This document shows, piece after piece, positions 43,915 to 51,486 of a DNA stretch of 64,000 nt; the stretch's first letter is position 1, and the number at the start of each line of letters is the position of its first letter. Under the pieces are notes generated by a model. The model searched no databases. It was not told the origin of the DNA and saw nothing but the letters and a program-made list of their open reading frames with translations. A program made the translations under genes and the position numbers. Origin of the DNA: Natroniella sp046097105 (GTDB lineage Bacteria; Bacillota; Halanaerobiia; Halobacteroidales; Halobacteroidaceae); the NCBI RefSeq assembly GCF_046097105.1, contig NZ_CP175562.1, forward strand, positions 1,922,001 to 1,986,000, read 5' to 3'.

Positions 43915-44115
43915 ATGCCTTCTCAACATTCTATAACATATTTAACTCTTTCTCCCCACTTATCGCTTTGGAAATCTTTTTGGTTATCAAGCAAATCTAA
44001 TAACTATGGCCCAGGAGGTTATAAATTCAAAGATTTTATGATTGCTGGAGCTCCACTACAATTATTACTAGCCATTGGCATTCCTCTATTTATCTACTTG
44101 TTTTGGGGCATTTAA
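43915..44115 (+). pseudogene. Remnant of an SLC13/ArsB-type anion transporter (C-terminal end only)
   Basis: A 66-codon frame whose last 37 residues (NNYGPGGYKFKDFMIAG, then a Leu/Ile-rich membrane helix ending FWGI) match the final helix region of divalent-anion:sodium symporters, where YGPGGY-F-DF precedes the last transmembrane segment. The preceding 30 residues do not resemble the rest of the family, and the ten or more other helices are absent. An AGGAG at good spacing before the ATG at 43915 leaves open that a short peptide is made. Most likely a deletion relic. Confidence 0.5.
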
Positions 44116-44166
44116 AATAATATAAGCTAGCCTCCCAATTAATTAGGAAGCTAGCTTATATTATTT
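44116..44166. terminator. Bidirectional terminator
   Basis: A stem of about 20 bp, aataatataagctagcctcc with a complementary strand ggaagctagcttatattatt (one mismatch), loop AATTAATT. It lies between the transporter remnant and the Fur-family gene. Confidence 0.85.
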
Positions 44167-44188
44167 ATTATTAACAAATTTGTTTTAA

Positions 44189-44578
44189 TCAAGCTGATTT
44201 GCAGTCAGGACAGTACCCAAAAAACTCACTACGATGATGAACAACTTCTCCTCCGATTTTTTCAGCAACCTTTTGATTCATTTCTTTCTTAACCTCCATC
44301 TCTACATCCATCACCTTCCCGCAATCCAAACAACTAAAATGGTAATGATTTTCAGGGTTGCCATCAAAACGACTATAACTACTTCCATAATTTAATTCCA
44401 TAAGTTCGCCCATTTCTCGCAATACATTTAAATTACGATAAATAGTACCCAAACTAATATTAGAAATATCTTTTTTCACCTGTTCATATATCCAATCTGC
44501 TGTTGGATGAGAAGTAGTACTCCTTAACACTTCTAAAATTTTCTTTCTTTGCTTGGTCATCCTTCTTTTTTTAGCCAT
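44189..44578 (-). CDS. perR: Fur-family transcriptional regulator, PerR-like
   Basis: A metal-dependent repressor of 129 aa. N-terminal winged helix: MTKQRKKILEVLRSTTSHPTADWIYEQV and ISLGTIYRNLNVLREMGEL. C-terminal dimer domain has the structural zinc cysteines CLDCGK and CPDCKS and metal-site residues HYHFSC and HHRSEF. Sequence flavour (HPTADWIYEQV) is that of PerR, a peroxide sensor, rather than Fur. The ATG at 44578 has AAAGG 8 nt upstream; an ATG three codons earlier abuts that site. A PerR-box-like sequence in its own 5' region suggests autoregulation. Confidence 0.85.
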   Translation of the reverse strand: MAKKRRMTKQRKKILEVLRSTTSHPTADWIYEQVKKDISNISLGTIYRNLNVLREMGELMELNYGSSYSRFDGNPENHYHFSCLDCGKVMDVEMEVKKEMNQKVAEKIGGEVVHHRSEFFGYCPDCKSA

Positions 44579-44590
44579 TTTGCTCATCCT

Positions 44591-44605
44591 TTATAATAAT
44601 AATAA
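44591..44605 (-). promoter_or_regulatory. PerR-box-like site within a TAA repeat
   Basis: TTATAATAATAATAA differs from the PerR consensus TTATAATnATTATAA at one position. It continues into a (TAA)n run to about 44617, so chance similarity is possible. Confidence 0.35.
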
Positions 44606-44674
44606 TAATAATAATAGTTATCAATTACATTATAACAATAATTCAGACAACTGTCAATTTAAACTACAAGTATC

Positions 44675-44774
44675 AGTGTGAGTAATGAGTGTCAGTTAAA
44701 ATCAAGAACTTTAAAAGCTTTTAAACTAAAAGAAATTGAATTTATTAATTTTCATTCACACTATCATTCACACT
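44675..44774. repeat. 100-bp inverted-repeat element upstream of ldh
   Basis: The left end AGTGTGAGTAATGAGTGTCAG and the right-end complement AGTGTGAATGATAGTGTGAA are imperfect inverted repeats. The right flank ATATTGTAATTAA is shared with the element at 12029 (ATAATTGTAATTAA). Confidence 0.5.
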
Positions 44775-44843
44775 ATATTGTAATTAAATTTAAATTAGTA
44801 AGATTAAGTTAATTGTTAATACTAACGATTAGGAGGGATAATT

Positions 44844-45803
44844 ATGAGTCCACAACAAAACAATAACCCAAACAAAATTGCAATTATTGGTGCTGGTGGC
44901 GTTGGAGCTACTACAGCTTATGCACTGATGATCAAAGGTATTGGTTCCGAAATTGTCTTAATTGACATTAACAAACAAAAAGCTGAAGGCGAAGCAATGG
45001 ATTTAAATCATGGTTCTTCTTTTGTAAATCCAGTTAAAGTTTATGCAGGAGATTATTCAGATTGTAAAGATGCTAAGATTATTATTATTACGGCAGGGGC
45101 CAAGCAAAAACCTAATGAAAGTAGGCTAGATTTAGTCGCTAAGAATGTTGAAATCTTTAAAGAGATGATCCCACAAATCACTGAATATAATGATAATTGT
45201 ATCTTATTAGTAGTCAGTAATCCAGTCGATATCTTAACATATATCACTCTTAAATTATCAGGTTTTCCTAAAGAGAGAGTATTCGGCTCTGGTACTGTTT
45301 TAGATAGTTCTCGCTTTAGATCACTACTCAGCGAAAGTTGTAATATAGCTGCTAATAACGTACATGGTTATATTATTGGTGAGCATGGAGATAGTAAAGT
45401 TGCTGCTTGGAGTCTAACCAATATAGCAGGAACTAGCTTAGATGATTATTGTCCTGTTTGTGAAGAGACTTGCACAAGAGACAGTCAAGAACAGATAGCC
45501 AAACAAGTTAAAGATGCTGCCTATAAGATCATTGAGAGGAAAGGTTCTACCTTCTATGCAATAGCTTTAGCAACTTCTAAAATAGTTCGTAGCATATTAC
45601 GAGATGAAAATTCAGTTTTAACTGTTTCAACTTTGCTACAAGGAGAATATGGAGTGGAAGATATCTGTTTAAGTCTACCTACTGTTCTTAATTCCTCAGG
45701 AATCGATCGCGTTCTAACTCTAAACTTAGAACCTGAAGAAAGAGATGCTTTCGTTAAATCAGCAGAAACTTTACAAGAAGTTAGTAAAAATTTAAATCTA
45801 TAA
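44844..45803 (+). CDS. ldh: L-lactate dehydrogenase
   Basis: Reduces pyruvate to L-lactate with NADH, regenerating NAD+ in fermentation. The 319 aa begin with the Rossmann motif IAIIGAGGVGATTAYAL. Residues AGAKQKPNESRLDL carry Gln at the specificity position (Arg there would mean malate dehydrogenase), and the catalytic His is in IIGEHGDSKVAAWS. The ATG follows TTAGGAGGG. A NifU-like gene follows 57 nt later with its own ribosome binding site. Confidence 0.94.
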   Translation: MSPQQNNNPNKIAIIGAGGVGATTAYALMIKGIGSEIVLIDINKQKAEGEAMDLNHGSSFVNPVKVYAGDYSDCKDAKIIIITAGAKQKPNESRLDLVAKNVEIFKEMIPQITEYNDNCILLVVSNPVDILTYITLKLSGFPKERVFGSGTVLDSSRFRSLLSESCNIAANNVHGYIIGEHGDSKVAAWSLTNIAGTSLDDYCPVCEETCTRDSQEQIAKQVKDAAYKIIERKGSTFYAIALATSKIVRSILRDENSVLTVSTLLQGEYGVEDICLSLPTVLNSSGIDRVLTLNLEPEERDAFVKSAETLQEVSKNLNL

Positions 45804-45859
45804 AGGAATCATAAATTCAGTCTAGAAATAATAAATGTGGTTAAAGGAGGTGACAGTTT

Positions 45860-46081
45860 ATGAGAAAAAAAGTAGAAGAAGCTCTAGATAAAATCAGACC
45901 ATCTCTCCAAGCAGATGGAGGTGATGTTGATTTAGTAGATATTACTGATGAAGGAATTGTTAAAGTTGAACTAAAAGGCGCTTGTGCTGGTTGTCCAATG
46001 TCTCAAATGACGCTTAAAATGGGTATCGAAAAGAGATTAAAAAAAGAAATTCCAGAAGTTAAAGAGGTACAATCCGTTTAA
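45860..46081 (+). CDS. NifU-like C-terminal-domain Fe-S scaffold protein
   Basis: A 73-aa single-domain protein, RKKVEEALDKIRPSLQADGG at the start and the paired cysteines in GACAGCPMSQMTLKMG. The domain binds or transfers a 4Fe-4S cluster as a dimer. Many Firmicutes have such a short Nfu. ATG with AAAGGAGGTGAC upstream. It may support the Fe-S-rich hydrogenase nearby, though that is inference. Confidence 0.92.
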   Translation: MRKKVEEALDKIRPSLQADGGDVDLVDITDEGIVKVELKGACAGCPMSQMTLKMGIEKRLKKEIPEVKEVQSV

Positions 46082-46090
46082 ATCAATTTT

Positions 46091-46120
46091 TTTATGGATG
46101 AGAAAATTCTCATCCATAAA
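46091..46120 (+). terminator. Terminator after the NifU-like gene
   Basis: tttatggatgagaa pairs with ttctcatccataaa; AT-rich sequence with T runs follows. Confidence 0.75.
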
Positions 46121-46134
46121 AATTTAATTTTTGA

Positions 46135-46163
46135 TTGACAAATAAAACAAAAAATGATATCTT
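46135..46163 (+). promoter_or_regulatory. Upstream promoter of the tRNA/5S operon
   Basis: TTGACA (46135-46140), 17 nt, TATCTT (46158-46163). First of two tandem promoters. Confidence 0.55.
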
Positions 46164-46207
46164 ATTATTTGTCGCGTCGTTTTGGAGCTAATTTTTTTAG
46201 TTTCTTC

Positions 46208-46236
46208 TTGACATCTCTAAAAGGATTAGTTATAAT
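46208..46236 (+). promoter_or_regulatory. Main promoter of the tRNA/5S operon
   Basis: TTGACA (46208-46213), 17 nt, TATAAT (46231-46236): exact consensus, ending 36 nt before tRNA-Pro. Confidence 0.85.
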
Positions 46237-46271
46237 ATCAATTGTTGAATAAGCAAATAACTTTCATACGT

Positions 46272-46348
46272 CGGAGCATGGCGCAGTTTGGTAGCGCACC
46301 TGGTTTGGGACCAGGGGGTCGCAGGTTCAAATCCTGCTGCTCCGACCA
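46272..46348 (+). tRNA. tRNA-Pro (anticodon TGG)
   Basis: Acceptor CGGAGCA pairs with TGCTCCG; anticodon stem CCTGG/CCAGG with loop TTTGGGA; T loop GGTTCAAATCC; CCA encoded. Confidence 0.95.
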
Positions 46349-46354
46349 TTTTAT

Positions 46355-46431
46355 GCGCCTGTAGCTCAACTGGATAGAGTGACAGACTTCGAATCTGGAG
46401 GTTGGGGGTTCGATTCCTCCCGGGCGCGCCA
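46355..46431 (+). tRNA. tRNA-Arg (anticodon TCG)
   Basis: Acceptor GCGCCTG pairs with CGGGCGC (one G-U); anticodon loop CTTCGAA; T arm GGTTCGATTCC; CCA encoded. The top pair of the anticodon stem is an A-G mismatch, which is unusual. It lies 6 nt after tRNA-Pro. Confidence 0.9.
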
Positions 46432-46440
46432 AAAAAACAT

Positions 46441-46530
46441 TTAATAGTGAATATTTAATAATTAAAAATCAAAGATATAAATAATTTTGATTTGAGCTTT
46501 TAACTATTCAGTATTAAATATTATTTATTA
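46441..46530. repeat. AT-rich palindromic spacer unit
   Basis: AGTGAATATTTAATAATTAAAAATCAA-type left arm and a complementary TTTTAACTATTCAGTATTAAATATT right arm. Related units occupy the other tRNA spacers (46621-46692, 47117-47210, 47310-47390, 47480-47570) and intergenic sites near 21118, 23950, 50100 and 50395. Confidence 0.6.
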
Positions 46531-46541
46531 AATGAACTTGC

Positions 46542-46617
46542 GGGCCATTAGCTCAGCTGGTAGAGCACCTGACTTTTAATCAGGGTGTCGGAGGTTCGAC
46601 TCCTCCATGGCTCACCA
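46542..46617 (+). tRNA. tRNA-Lys (anticodon TTT)
   Basis: Acceptor GGGCCAT pairs with ATGGCTC; anticodon stem CCTGA/TCAGG with loop CTTTTAA; T loop GGTTCGACTCC; CCA encoded. Confidence 0.95.
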
Positions 46618-46694
46618 AAAAACATTTAATATTGAATATGAATAATTTAAATTCCTATTTTTAATTTATTCAATATTAGATATTAAATAAGCAT

Positions 46695-46770
46695 GCCCCC
46701 ATCGTCTAGGGGCCTAGGATACCAGGTTTTCATCCTGGCGACAGGGGTTCGAATCCCCTTGGGGGTACCA
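46695..46770 (+). tRNA. tRNA-Glu (anticodon TTC)
   Basis: Acceptor GCCCCCA pairs with TGGGGGT; anticodon stem CCAGG/CCTGG with loop TTTTCAT; T loop GGTTCGAATCC; CCA encoded. Confidence 0.95.
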
Positions 46771-46930
46771 ATACAACTAAATCAAAGGTGCCAAGTTAAA
46801 GTTAAGCAGAGTAATATAATAAGAAAGATGTATCTACTCCAACAACGGAGAGTTTTTCCTCTTTAAAACTCAGACAGGTACCATTAAACGAATTGACAAT
46901 TGATAGTTAATAATTAAAAATCAAATATAA

Positions 46931-47107
46931 TTCTAGTGGTAATTGCGGAGGGGCAACACCTGTTTCTGACGAACATGGACGTTCTAGTGTCTTGAGTGGC
47001 ACAGGATATGCCGGGTTCTAAGAACCATTTCGAACACAGCAGTTAAGTCCTCCAGCGCCGATGGTACTGCAAGGGTAGCCTTGTGGGAGCGTAGGTCGCT
47101 GCTAGAA
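46931..47107 (+). rRNA. rrf: 5S rRNA with ~60-nt internal expansion
   Basis: The outer helix TTCTAG pairs with CTAGAA. GCGGAGGGGCAACACCTG on the 5' side and CCATTTCGAACACAGCAG, then TTAAGTCCTCCAGCGCCGAT on the 3' side are standard 5S sequence. Between CACCTGTT and CCATTTCG about 60 nt are inserted (46965-47024), giving about 177 nt instead of ~117. The insertion contains short self-complementary parts (GAAC...GTTC, GGTTCTAAGAACC). No 16S or 23S gene is adjacent. Ends are set from the terminal helix. Confidence 0.85.
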
Positions 47108-47217
47108 CTATTATAAAGCAATGAATAGTGAATAATTAATAGTTGAAGTTCAAGAATAAAAAGAATTTGAATTTATGTTCTTAAACTATTCAATATTAAA
47201 TATTAATTGTATTTTGT

Positions 47218-47294
47218 GGGGACGTGGTGTAATTGGTTAACACGCCGGCCTGTCACGCCGGAGAGTGCGAGTTCAAGTCTCGTCGTCCTCGCCA
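47218..47294 (+). tRNA. tRNA-Asp (anticodon GTC)
   Basis: Acceptor GGGGACG pairs with CGTCCTC; anticodon loop CTGTCAC; T arm AGTTCAAGTCT; CCA encoded. Confidence 0.95.
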
Positions 47295-47394
47295 TTTAAA
47301 AGCAGTGGATGATGAACATTGAATAATTAATAATTAAATTCAAGAACTTAAAACTATTCAATATTAGACATTTAAATATTGAATGTATTTCTGT

Positions 47395-47470
47395 GCTAGC
47401 GTAGCTCAGCTGGTAGAGCAGCTGACTTGTAATCAGCAGGTCATCGGTTCGACTCCGATCGCTAGCTCCA
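47395..47470 (+). tRNA. tRNA-Thr (anticodon TGT)
   Basis: Acceptor GCTAGCG pairs with CGCTAGC; anticodon stem GCTGA/TCAGC with loop CTTGTAA; T loop GGTTCGACTCC; CCA encoded. Confidence 0.95.
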
Positions 47471-47571
47471 ACCTTACTGACAATTTAAAATTGATAGTTA
47501 AAATCAAGAACTTAACAGAACTTGATTTTAGGTTTTAAACTATTAAATATTATTTATTAATTAAATAAATA

Positions 47572-47657
<86 letters not shown>

Positions 47658-47667
47658 TTTATTACAA

Positions 47668-47695
47668 ACTGGTTATTAGACCAGTCTTTTTTTAT
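47668..47695 (+). terminator. Terminator of the tRNA/5S operon
   Basis: ACTGGT (47668-47673) pairs with ACCAGT (47680-47685), followed by CTTTTTTTTATT. Confidence 0.85.
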
Positions 47696-47702
47696 TATAC
47701 AT

Positions 47703-47732
47703 AAAAAAAGCTAGAGCTTAAAAGCCCTAGCT
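47703..47732 (-). terminator. Terminator of trmL
   Basis: AGCTAGAGCTT and AAGCCCTAGCT form the stem (one mismatch); TTTTTTT follows on the minus strand. Confidence 0.75.
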
Positions 47733-47739
47733 AATATAA

Positions 47740-48198
47740 TTAAATTAAATTATTAAATTCAGTCTGTCGTAAAGCCTCATATAAAACGATCGCTACAGAA
47801 TTAGCTAAATTAAGAGATCTAACTCCTTCCTTCATTGGAATCCTAACACAGTTTTCGGCGTGCTCTTCTAGAATACCCTCAGGAAAACCAGCAGTTTCTT
47901 TTCCAAAAATTAAAAAATCACCACCCTTATACTCTACATCAGTATAATGCTTTTCAGTAAAATTAGTAGCGAAATAAAAATTATGGTCAGCATATTTTGA
48001 AAATAACTCTTCCAAGCTATCATAATAATGAATATTTAATTTATCCCAATAATCTAAGCCTGCTCTTTTTACAGCTTTCTCATCAGTAGAAAATCCTAAT
48101 GGTCTAATCAAATGTAAATCAACTTCTGTACAAGCACAAGTCCGTGCAATATTTCCCGTGTTAGGTGGTATTTCTGGTTGAAATAAAACTACGTTCAT
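47740..48198 (-). CDS. trmL: tRNA (cytidine/uridine-34 2'-O)-methyltransferase
   Basis: A SPOUT-class methyltransferase of 152 aa that modifies the wobble ribose of tRNA-Leu. It shows NVVLFQPEIPPNTGNIARTC at the start, then LGFSTDEKAVKRAGLDYW, IFGKETAGFP and the knot motif IPMKEGVRSLNLANSVAI. Usual length for TrmL/CspR (~155). It follows the DUF523 gene with a 27-nt gap in a minus-strand cluster. Confidence 0.92.
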   Translation of the reverse strand: MNVVLFQPEIPPNTGNIARTCACTEVDLHLIRPLGFSTDEKAVKRAGLDYWDKLNIHYYDSLEELFSKYADHNFYFATNFTEKHYTDVEYKGGDFLIFGKETAGFPEGILEEHAENCVRIPMKEGVRSLNLANSVAIVLYEALRQTEFNNLI

Positions 48199-48225
48199 AA
48201 CTTTTCTCCCTCCATCTTCACCATA

Positions 48226-48690
48226 TTAAATTATAGTTTTGAGTTGATTAATATCTTCTTCACTGTAGACTTCAATTCCTGCTTCTTCTAAAATTGCTGT
48301 CGTAACCCCTACCCCTTCTTCCTTAGTAGCACTAAAGTTTCCATCATAGATCAATTTAGTCCCACAAGAAGGACTAAACTCCTTTAAAATTGCCAACTGA
48401 CACTCTTTTTGCTTAGCAATAGTAAGTACTCTGTTGGCTCCAGTAATAAAATTCGAAGTAAGATTCTTCCCTTTCTGATTAACTACCTCAGCTTGCTTGT
48501 TTAAGACATCCACTCCATCTCCACCAATAATTTCTGCTGGAATACGGGGCGTTGGTAAGCCACCAAGTTCTTCTGGACAGACAGAAACAACTTCTTCTTC
48601 TTTTAACAAATCAGATAGCTCTTGATGATAATTATTTCCACCACTATATTTACAATTTTTCCCCAGTAAACAAGCACTTACTAGAATCAT
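48226..48690 (-). CDS. DUF523 family protein
   Basis: A 154-aa protein with family cysteines in SACLLGKNCKYSGGNN, VCPEELGGLPTPR and LKEFSPSCGTKLIYDG, ending IEVYSEEDI. DUF523 proteins are small cytosolic proteins whose conserved Cys pattern suggests a cluster or thiolate site; the function is not established. Neighbours trmL and a STAS-like gene give no clear hint. Confidence 0.85.
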   Translation of the reverse strand: MILVSACLLGKNCKYSGGNNYHQELSDLLKEEEVVSVCPEELGGLPTPRIPAEIIGGDGVDVLNKQAEVVNQKGKNLTSNFITGANRVLTIAKQKECQLAILKEFSPSCGTKLIYDGNFSATKEEGVGVTTAILEEAGIEVYSEEDINQLKTII

Positions 48691-48702
48691 TTCTTTTACT
48701 CC

Positions 48703-49044
48703 TTATTTTAGCCATTTTTTTGCTTCCTCTAAATCATTAAATTGTTTCAATTGAACATAATCTTGATATCCTCTACTCCATAATTTAAATTTAAAATCAG
48801 AAAATAATTTATCTAAGACTAAAGCAATCTTCTCTACTTCAATTTCTGTTAAATATTGAATAAAAATATCAAACTGGCTTTCTCGTAAGTCAACCTTCCT
48901 AAGATCTAATAATAACTTTTGTTTATTCTTTCTTCGTTCTAATAACTCTTCAACCTGATTACATATATCTTTTGCTTCACCTTCGTTTATAATTTCACCT
49001 CCTTTAATAGCTATCAAATTATTTTCATAGTGTAACTTATGCAT
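48703..49044 (-). CDS. Hypothetical protein with STAS/SpoIIAA-like layout
   Basis: A 113-aa alpha/beta protein. KQKLLLDLRKVD looks like the central strand of a STAS domain, VEKIALVLDKLFSDFKFKLW like the next strand-helix, and NDLEEAKKWL like the final helix of SpoIIAA-like proteins. No phosphorylatable Ser/Thr in the usual DLSGV motif is evident, so an anti-anti-sigma role is not supported. ATG with GGAGAGGAG upstream. It lies 12 nt upstream of the DUF523 gene. Family assignment by pattern only. Confidence 0.45.
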   Translation of the reverse strand: MHKLHYENNLIAIKGGEIINEGEAKDICNQVEELLERRKNKQKLLLDLRKVDLRESQFDIFIQYLTEIEVEKIALVLDKLFSDFKFKLWSRGYQDYVQLKQFNDLEEAKKWLK

Positions 49045-49131
49045 TTCTGCTCCTCTCCTTTATCTTCCTCTTTGTATATTTATTCTTAACTTATTAATTT
49101 CGTGTTATTTAATCTAGAAAAAGAGCAGCTA

Positions 49132-50076
49132 TTAACTGCTCTTGACTCTTAAATGGAGAGGTAATAATTTATCTTTGTCCAGTACAATCTCGTAATCATA
49201 AGCTGCCTGACTGAACTTTTTCTCGGCTTGATTTAAGGGCAGCCCTTTCAATTCCATTTGTTGAAGATCTCCTTCTCCTACTTCTTCTTTAATTAAATTA
49301 TGTAAATAATGTACTGCTTGTTGTCTAAAACCTAGCAATCTTGCTCCTACCACATCTGTTGCTACTGGATCGGTACCTGATACAACCAAATCAGCATTGA
49401 CTGGTTTACCTTTAGATGGGCCAGTCCCTACCATTCCTTGATCACCGCTTAAAATAGTCAAATCAATTGGAACCAATTTACCCATTGCAGTAATAAACTG
49501 ATGTAGATCTTCATGAATTCCTTGTCCAGCCTTAGGAAAACCGTGTAGTTCAGCAGGGGGCCAAGATAATGCTACATTCTTAATCCCTAGCGAAACAGTG
49601 GCTTCTTCATGGTGCTTAATCTGAGTATAAGATATCAAAAAATCTGTTTCAATTAATAACTTATTTAACTTGATCGTCCCAATTTTATCATGTTCAAGAT
49701 CAAATTCCAAATAAGGGCCATAATTGAGATCGATATATTCTACCTCTTCTTGCTCAATAATATCTTGATATCCAGTCTGTTTTAATACATCAGTCGTCTC
49801 TGCACCCCCTGAACCAGCTGCTACTACAATTCGAGCTGATGATTGTTCTTTAACATATTGAATCAATTTCTGTAAAGAATTAGGGCCAACAACAGTTCCC
49901 GTCTCTGGAGCATTAGTATTAACCCAATTTGGTATTATCGTCACCGTCTCTTGTTGCTGTAATTTTGCTAGTTGCTGATCTATCTCTAATAGATCGAGTA
50001 AGTTATAGATTACATCTCCTTCTATTCCCTCACCTAAAGCAACCTGTGGCTGATTAACTTTTCTATCCCTTAACAA
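49132..50076 (-). CDS. DUF362 family protein
   Basis: A 314-aa cytosolic protein. The family pattern includes PNWVNTNAPETGTVVGPNSL, VVAAGSGGAETTDVLKQTGY, ISYTQIKHHEEATVSLGIKN and ILSGDQGMVGTGP-KGKPVN. DUF362 domains occur alone or with ferredoxin domains; here there is no Fe-S motif. Function unknown. The start is TTG at 50076, 5 nt after GGAGGGG, and no in-frame ATG fits better. It is flanked upstream by 355 nt of repeat-rich DNA. Confidence 0.82.
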   Translation of the reverse strand: MLRDRKVNQPQVALGEGIEGDVIYNLLDLLEIDQQLAKLQQQETVTIIPNWVNTNAPETGTVVGPNSLQKLIQYVKEQSSARIVVAAGSGGAETTDVLKQTGYQDIIEQEEVEYIDLNYGPYLEFDLEHDKIGTIKLNKLLIETDFLISYTQIKHHEEATVSLGIKNVALSWPPAELHGFPKAGQGIHEDLHQFITAMGKLVPIDLTILSGDQGMVGTGPSKGKPVNADLVVSGTDPVATDVVGARLLGFRQQAVHYLHNLIKEEVGEGDLQQMELKGLPLNQAEKKFSQAAYDYEIVLDKDKLLPLHLRVKSS

Positions 50077-50431
50077 TTTAACCCCTCCATTAAAGCATTT
50101 AATATCTAATATTTAACATTTAATAATTGAAATTCAAAACCGATTTCATTAATTATTCTTCACTATTGGGTATTAAATATTCATTATTCACTGCTCTTCA
50201 ACTGTAAACTATCATTCAAATCACCCTTCAAGCTCTTCGAACCTTTCGTGATGAAAAAAATCCACTCTTAAATTTTTTCTATCTATTCAATACCGCCGAG
50301 TTTTTATAAACCAAAAAACCTCTCCATGAACCACTGATAACTTACTGCTTTAAAATTACAGTTTCCTACTAGTGGCTCTTCAATATTTATTATTCATTAC
50401 TCTTTAATTATTCAATATTCACTATTCATTA
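50077..50431. repeat. Repeat-rich intergenic region
   Basis: Two AT-rich palindromic units of the tRNA-spacer type lie at about 50095-50200 and 50390-50430 (TATTAAATATTCATTATTCACT and relatives). Between them, a block around 50290-50360 reads CCGAGTTTTTATAAACC and AACCACTGATAACTTACTG, similar in flavour to the hydC-hydB repeat. No ORF or RNA gene seen. Confidence 0.5.
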
Positions 50432-50923
50432 TTAAATGTATTCTATCACTCCACAAGCCAACCTTGGCCCTGCTGCTCCTGCTGGTTGAGTACGAAAGTC
50501 ATTAGGATGCTGATGGATAATAACTGACCTACCCACTATTTCATCAACTATAAAACGATTAGTAAAGACTGTCATCTTAGCATAACCATTATTAGAAAAG
50601 AGATTCGGGAGATCTCCTGCATGATTACCATGGGGTTGATCATCTGGATCATAATGCCCCCCTGCTTCTTGAAAAGGATCTTCAGGATCACTGGCTGTAC
50701 AGTCTCCAAACTCATGAACATGAAATCCATGCGGGCCAATTGGAGGTCTGTCATTTGTTGCTGGTTGATAAGGAGGCAACCCCCTAACCTCAACTGAAAC
50801 CATGGTTCCTCCTACTACCGGTCTAAAGTAAATAACCCCTCTAATCTGTGGTGCCAAAGGGCCTCCCCTAATGTTGGCCCGAGCCACTCGTCTTGATCTC
50901 CAAACCCCTCTCATTCTGCCCAT
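50432..50923 (-). CDS. sodC: Cu/Zn superoxide dismutase family protein (cytosolic)
   Basis: A 163-aa SodC without a signal peptide. All metal ligands are visible: GFHVHEFG (Cu), GGHYDP (bridging His), PHGNHAGDLPN (Zn His, His, Asp) and IIHQHPND (Cu). The disulfide pair is in GDCTAS and LACGVI, and the active-site Arg in AAGPRLACG. In contrast to the copper-less SodC-like protein of Bacillus, the Cu site here is complete. The N-terminus is basic (RGVWRSRRVARANIRGG). It suggests superoxide defence in an otherwise anaerobic gene set. ATG with GAGGAGG. Confidence 0.88.
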   Translation of the reverse strand: MGRMRGVWRSRRVARANIRGGPLAPQIRGVIYFRPVVGGTMVSVEVRGLPPYQPATNDRPPIGPHGFHVHEFGDCTASDPEDPFQEAGGHYDPDDQPHGNHAGDLPNLFSNNGYAKMTVFTNRFIVDEIVGRSVIIHQHPNDFRTQPAGAAGPRLACGVIEYI

Positions 50924-51032
50924 TTTTTATTATCCTCCTCTCTAGTATTTAAGCTACTAATATTTATATTCTAGCTCAAATTAAAGAGTGTCAGATGAAA
51001 AACAAAAAACTTTAATTTTTTTGTTTTTTTTG

Positions 51033-51061
51033 TTGACATTCTTAAGTATTTTAGTTATACT
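51033..51061 (+). promoter_or_regulatory. Promoter of the CAT-anticodon tRNA
   Basis: TTGACA (51033-51038), 17 nt, TATACT (51056-51061), about 85 nt upstream of the tRNA. Confidence 0.7.
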
Positions 51062-51146
51062 AATAACTGTCGTCAGAAATAAAAGTACAAATTAGTGTCT
51101 AGTGACTAGTAATTAGTAATTAATAAAATTTTATATAATATAACGT

Positions 51147-51223
51147 GGACCCGTAGCTCAGTTGGTCAGAGCCACCGGCTCATAACCGGTTAGTCGGGGG
51201 TTCAAATCCCTCCGGGTCCACCA
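51147..51223 (+). tRNA. tRNA with CAT anticodon (Met, or Ile2 after lysidine modification)
   Basis: Acceptor GGACCCG pairs with CGGGTCC; anticodon stem CCGG/CCGG with loop CTCATAA; T loop GGTTCAAATCC; CCA encoded. GGACC acceptor and GGCTCATAACC resemble Bacillus tRNA-Ile2 more than elongator tRNA-Met. It is not the initiator, which starts with a C1-A72 mismatch. Confidence 0.9.
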
Positions 51224-51275
51224 TTAAAATTTGACAATTAAATTTTTTTATCCTATAATCGCTAATAGGTGCTAC

Positions 51276-51303
51276 CCACTATTTCCAATAATAGTGGTCT
51301 TTT
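51276..51303 (+). terminator. Terminator after the CAT-anticodon tRNA
   Basis: CCACTATT pairs with AATAGTGG (51290-51297), followed by TCTTTTT. Confidence 0.75.
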
Positions 51304-51486
51304 TGATCATACATATTCATTTCCATAATCAACTCATCCTCTGAGTTTATTCATTTCCTAGTTAATCTTAATCTGTTTTTTTAATTTAATAGTCAGCAAT
51401 AGTCAAATAAATAAATTTGATTTAGTAACTTAATTAACTCATAAAATGTTTTGTCGTTACTGATTTTTAAAAAAGGAGGGTCTAAA

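Noticed and set aside
46238..46432. Minus-strand 64-codon frame across the first two tRNA genes
   Set aside because: Its translation (GGIEPPTSRFE-type) is the well-known spurious protein from reading tRNA genes antisense. The region is tRNA-Pro and tRNA-Arg.
46931..47107. 5S pseudogene
   Set aside because: The terminal helix and both conserved arms are intact and the gene is in a promoted tRNA operon; an expansion segment is the simpler reading, although transcription is unproven.
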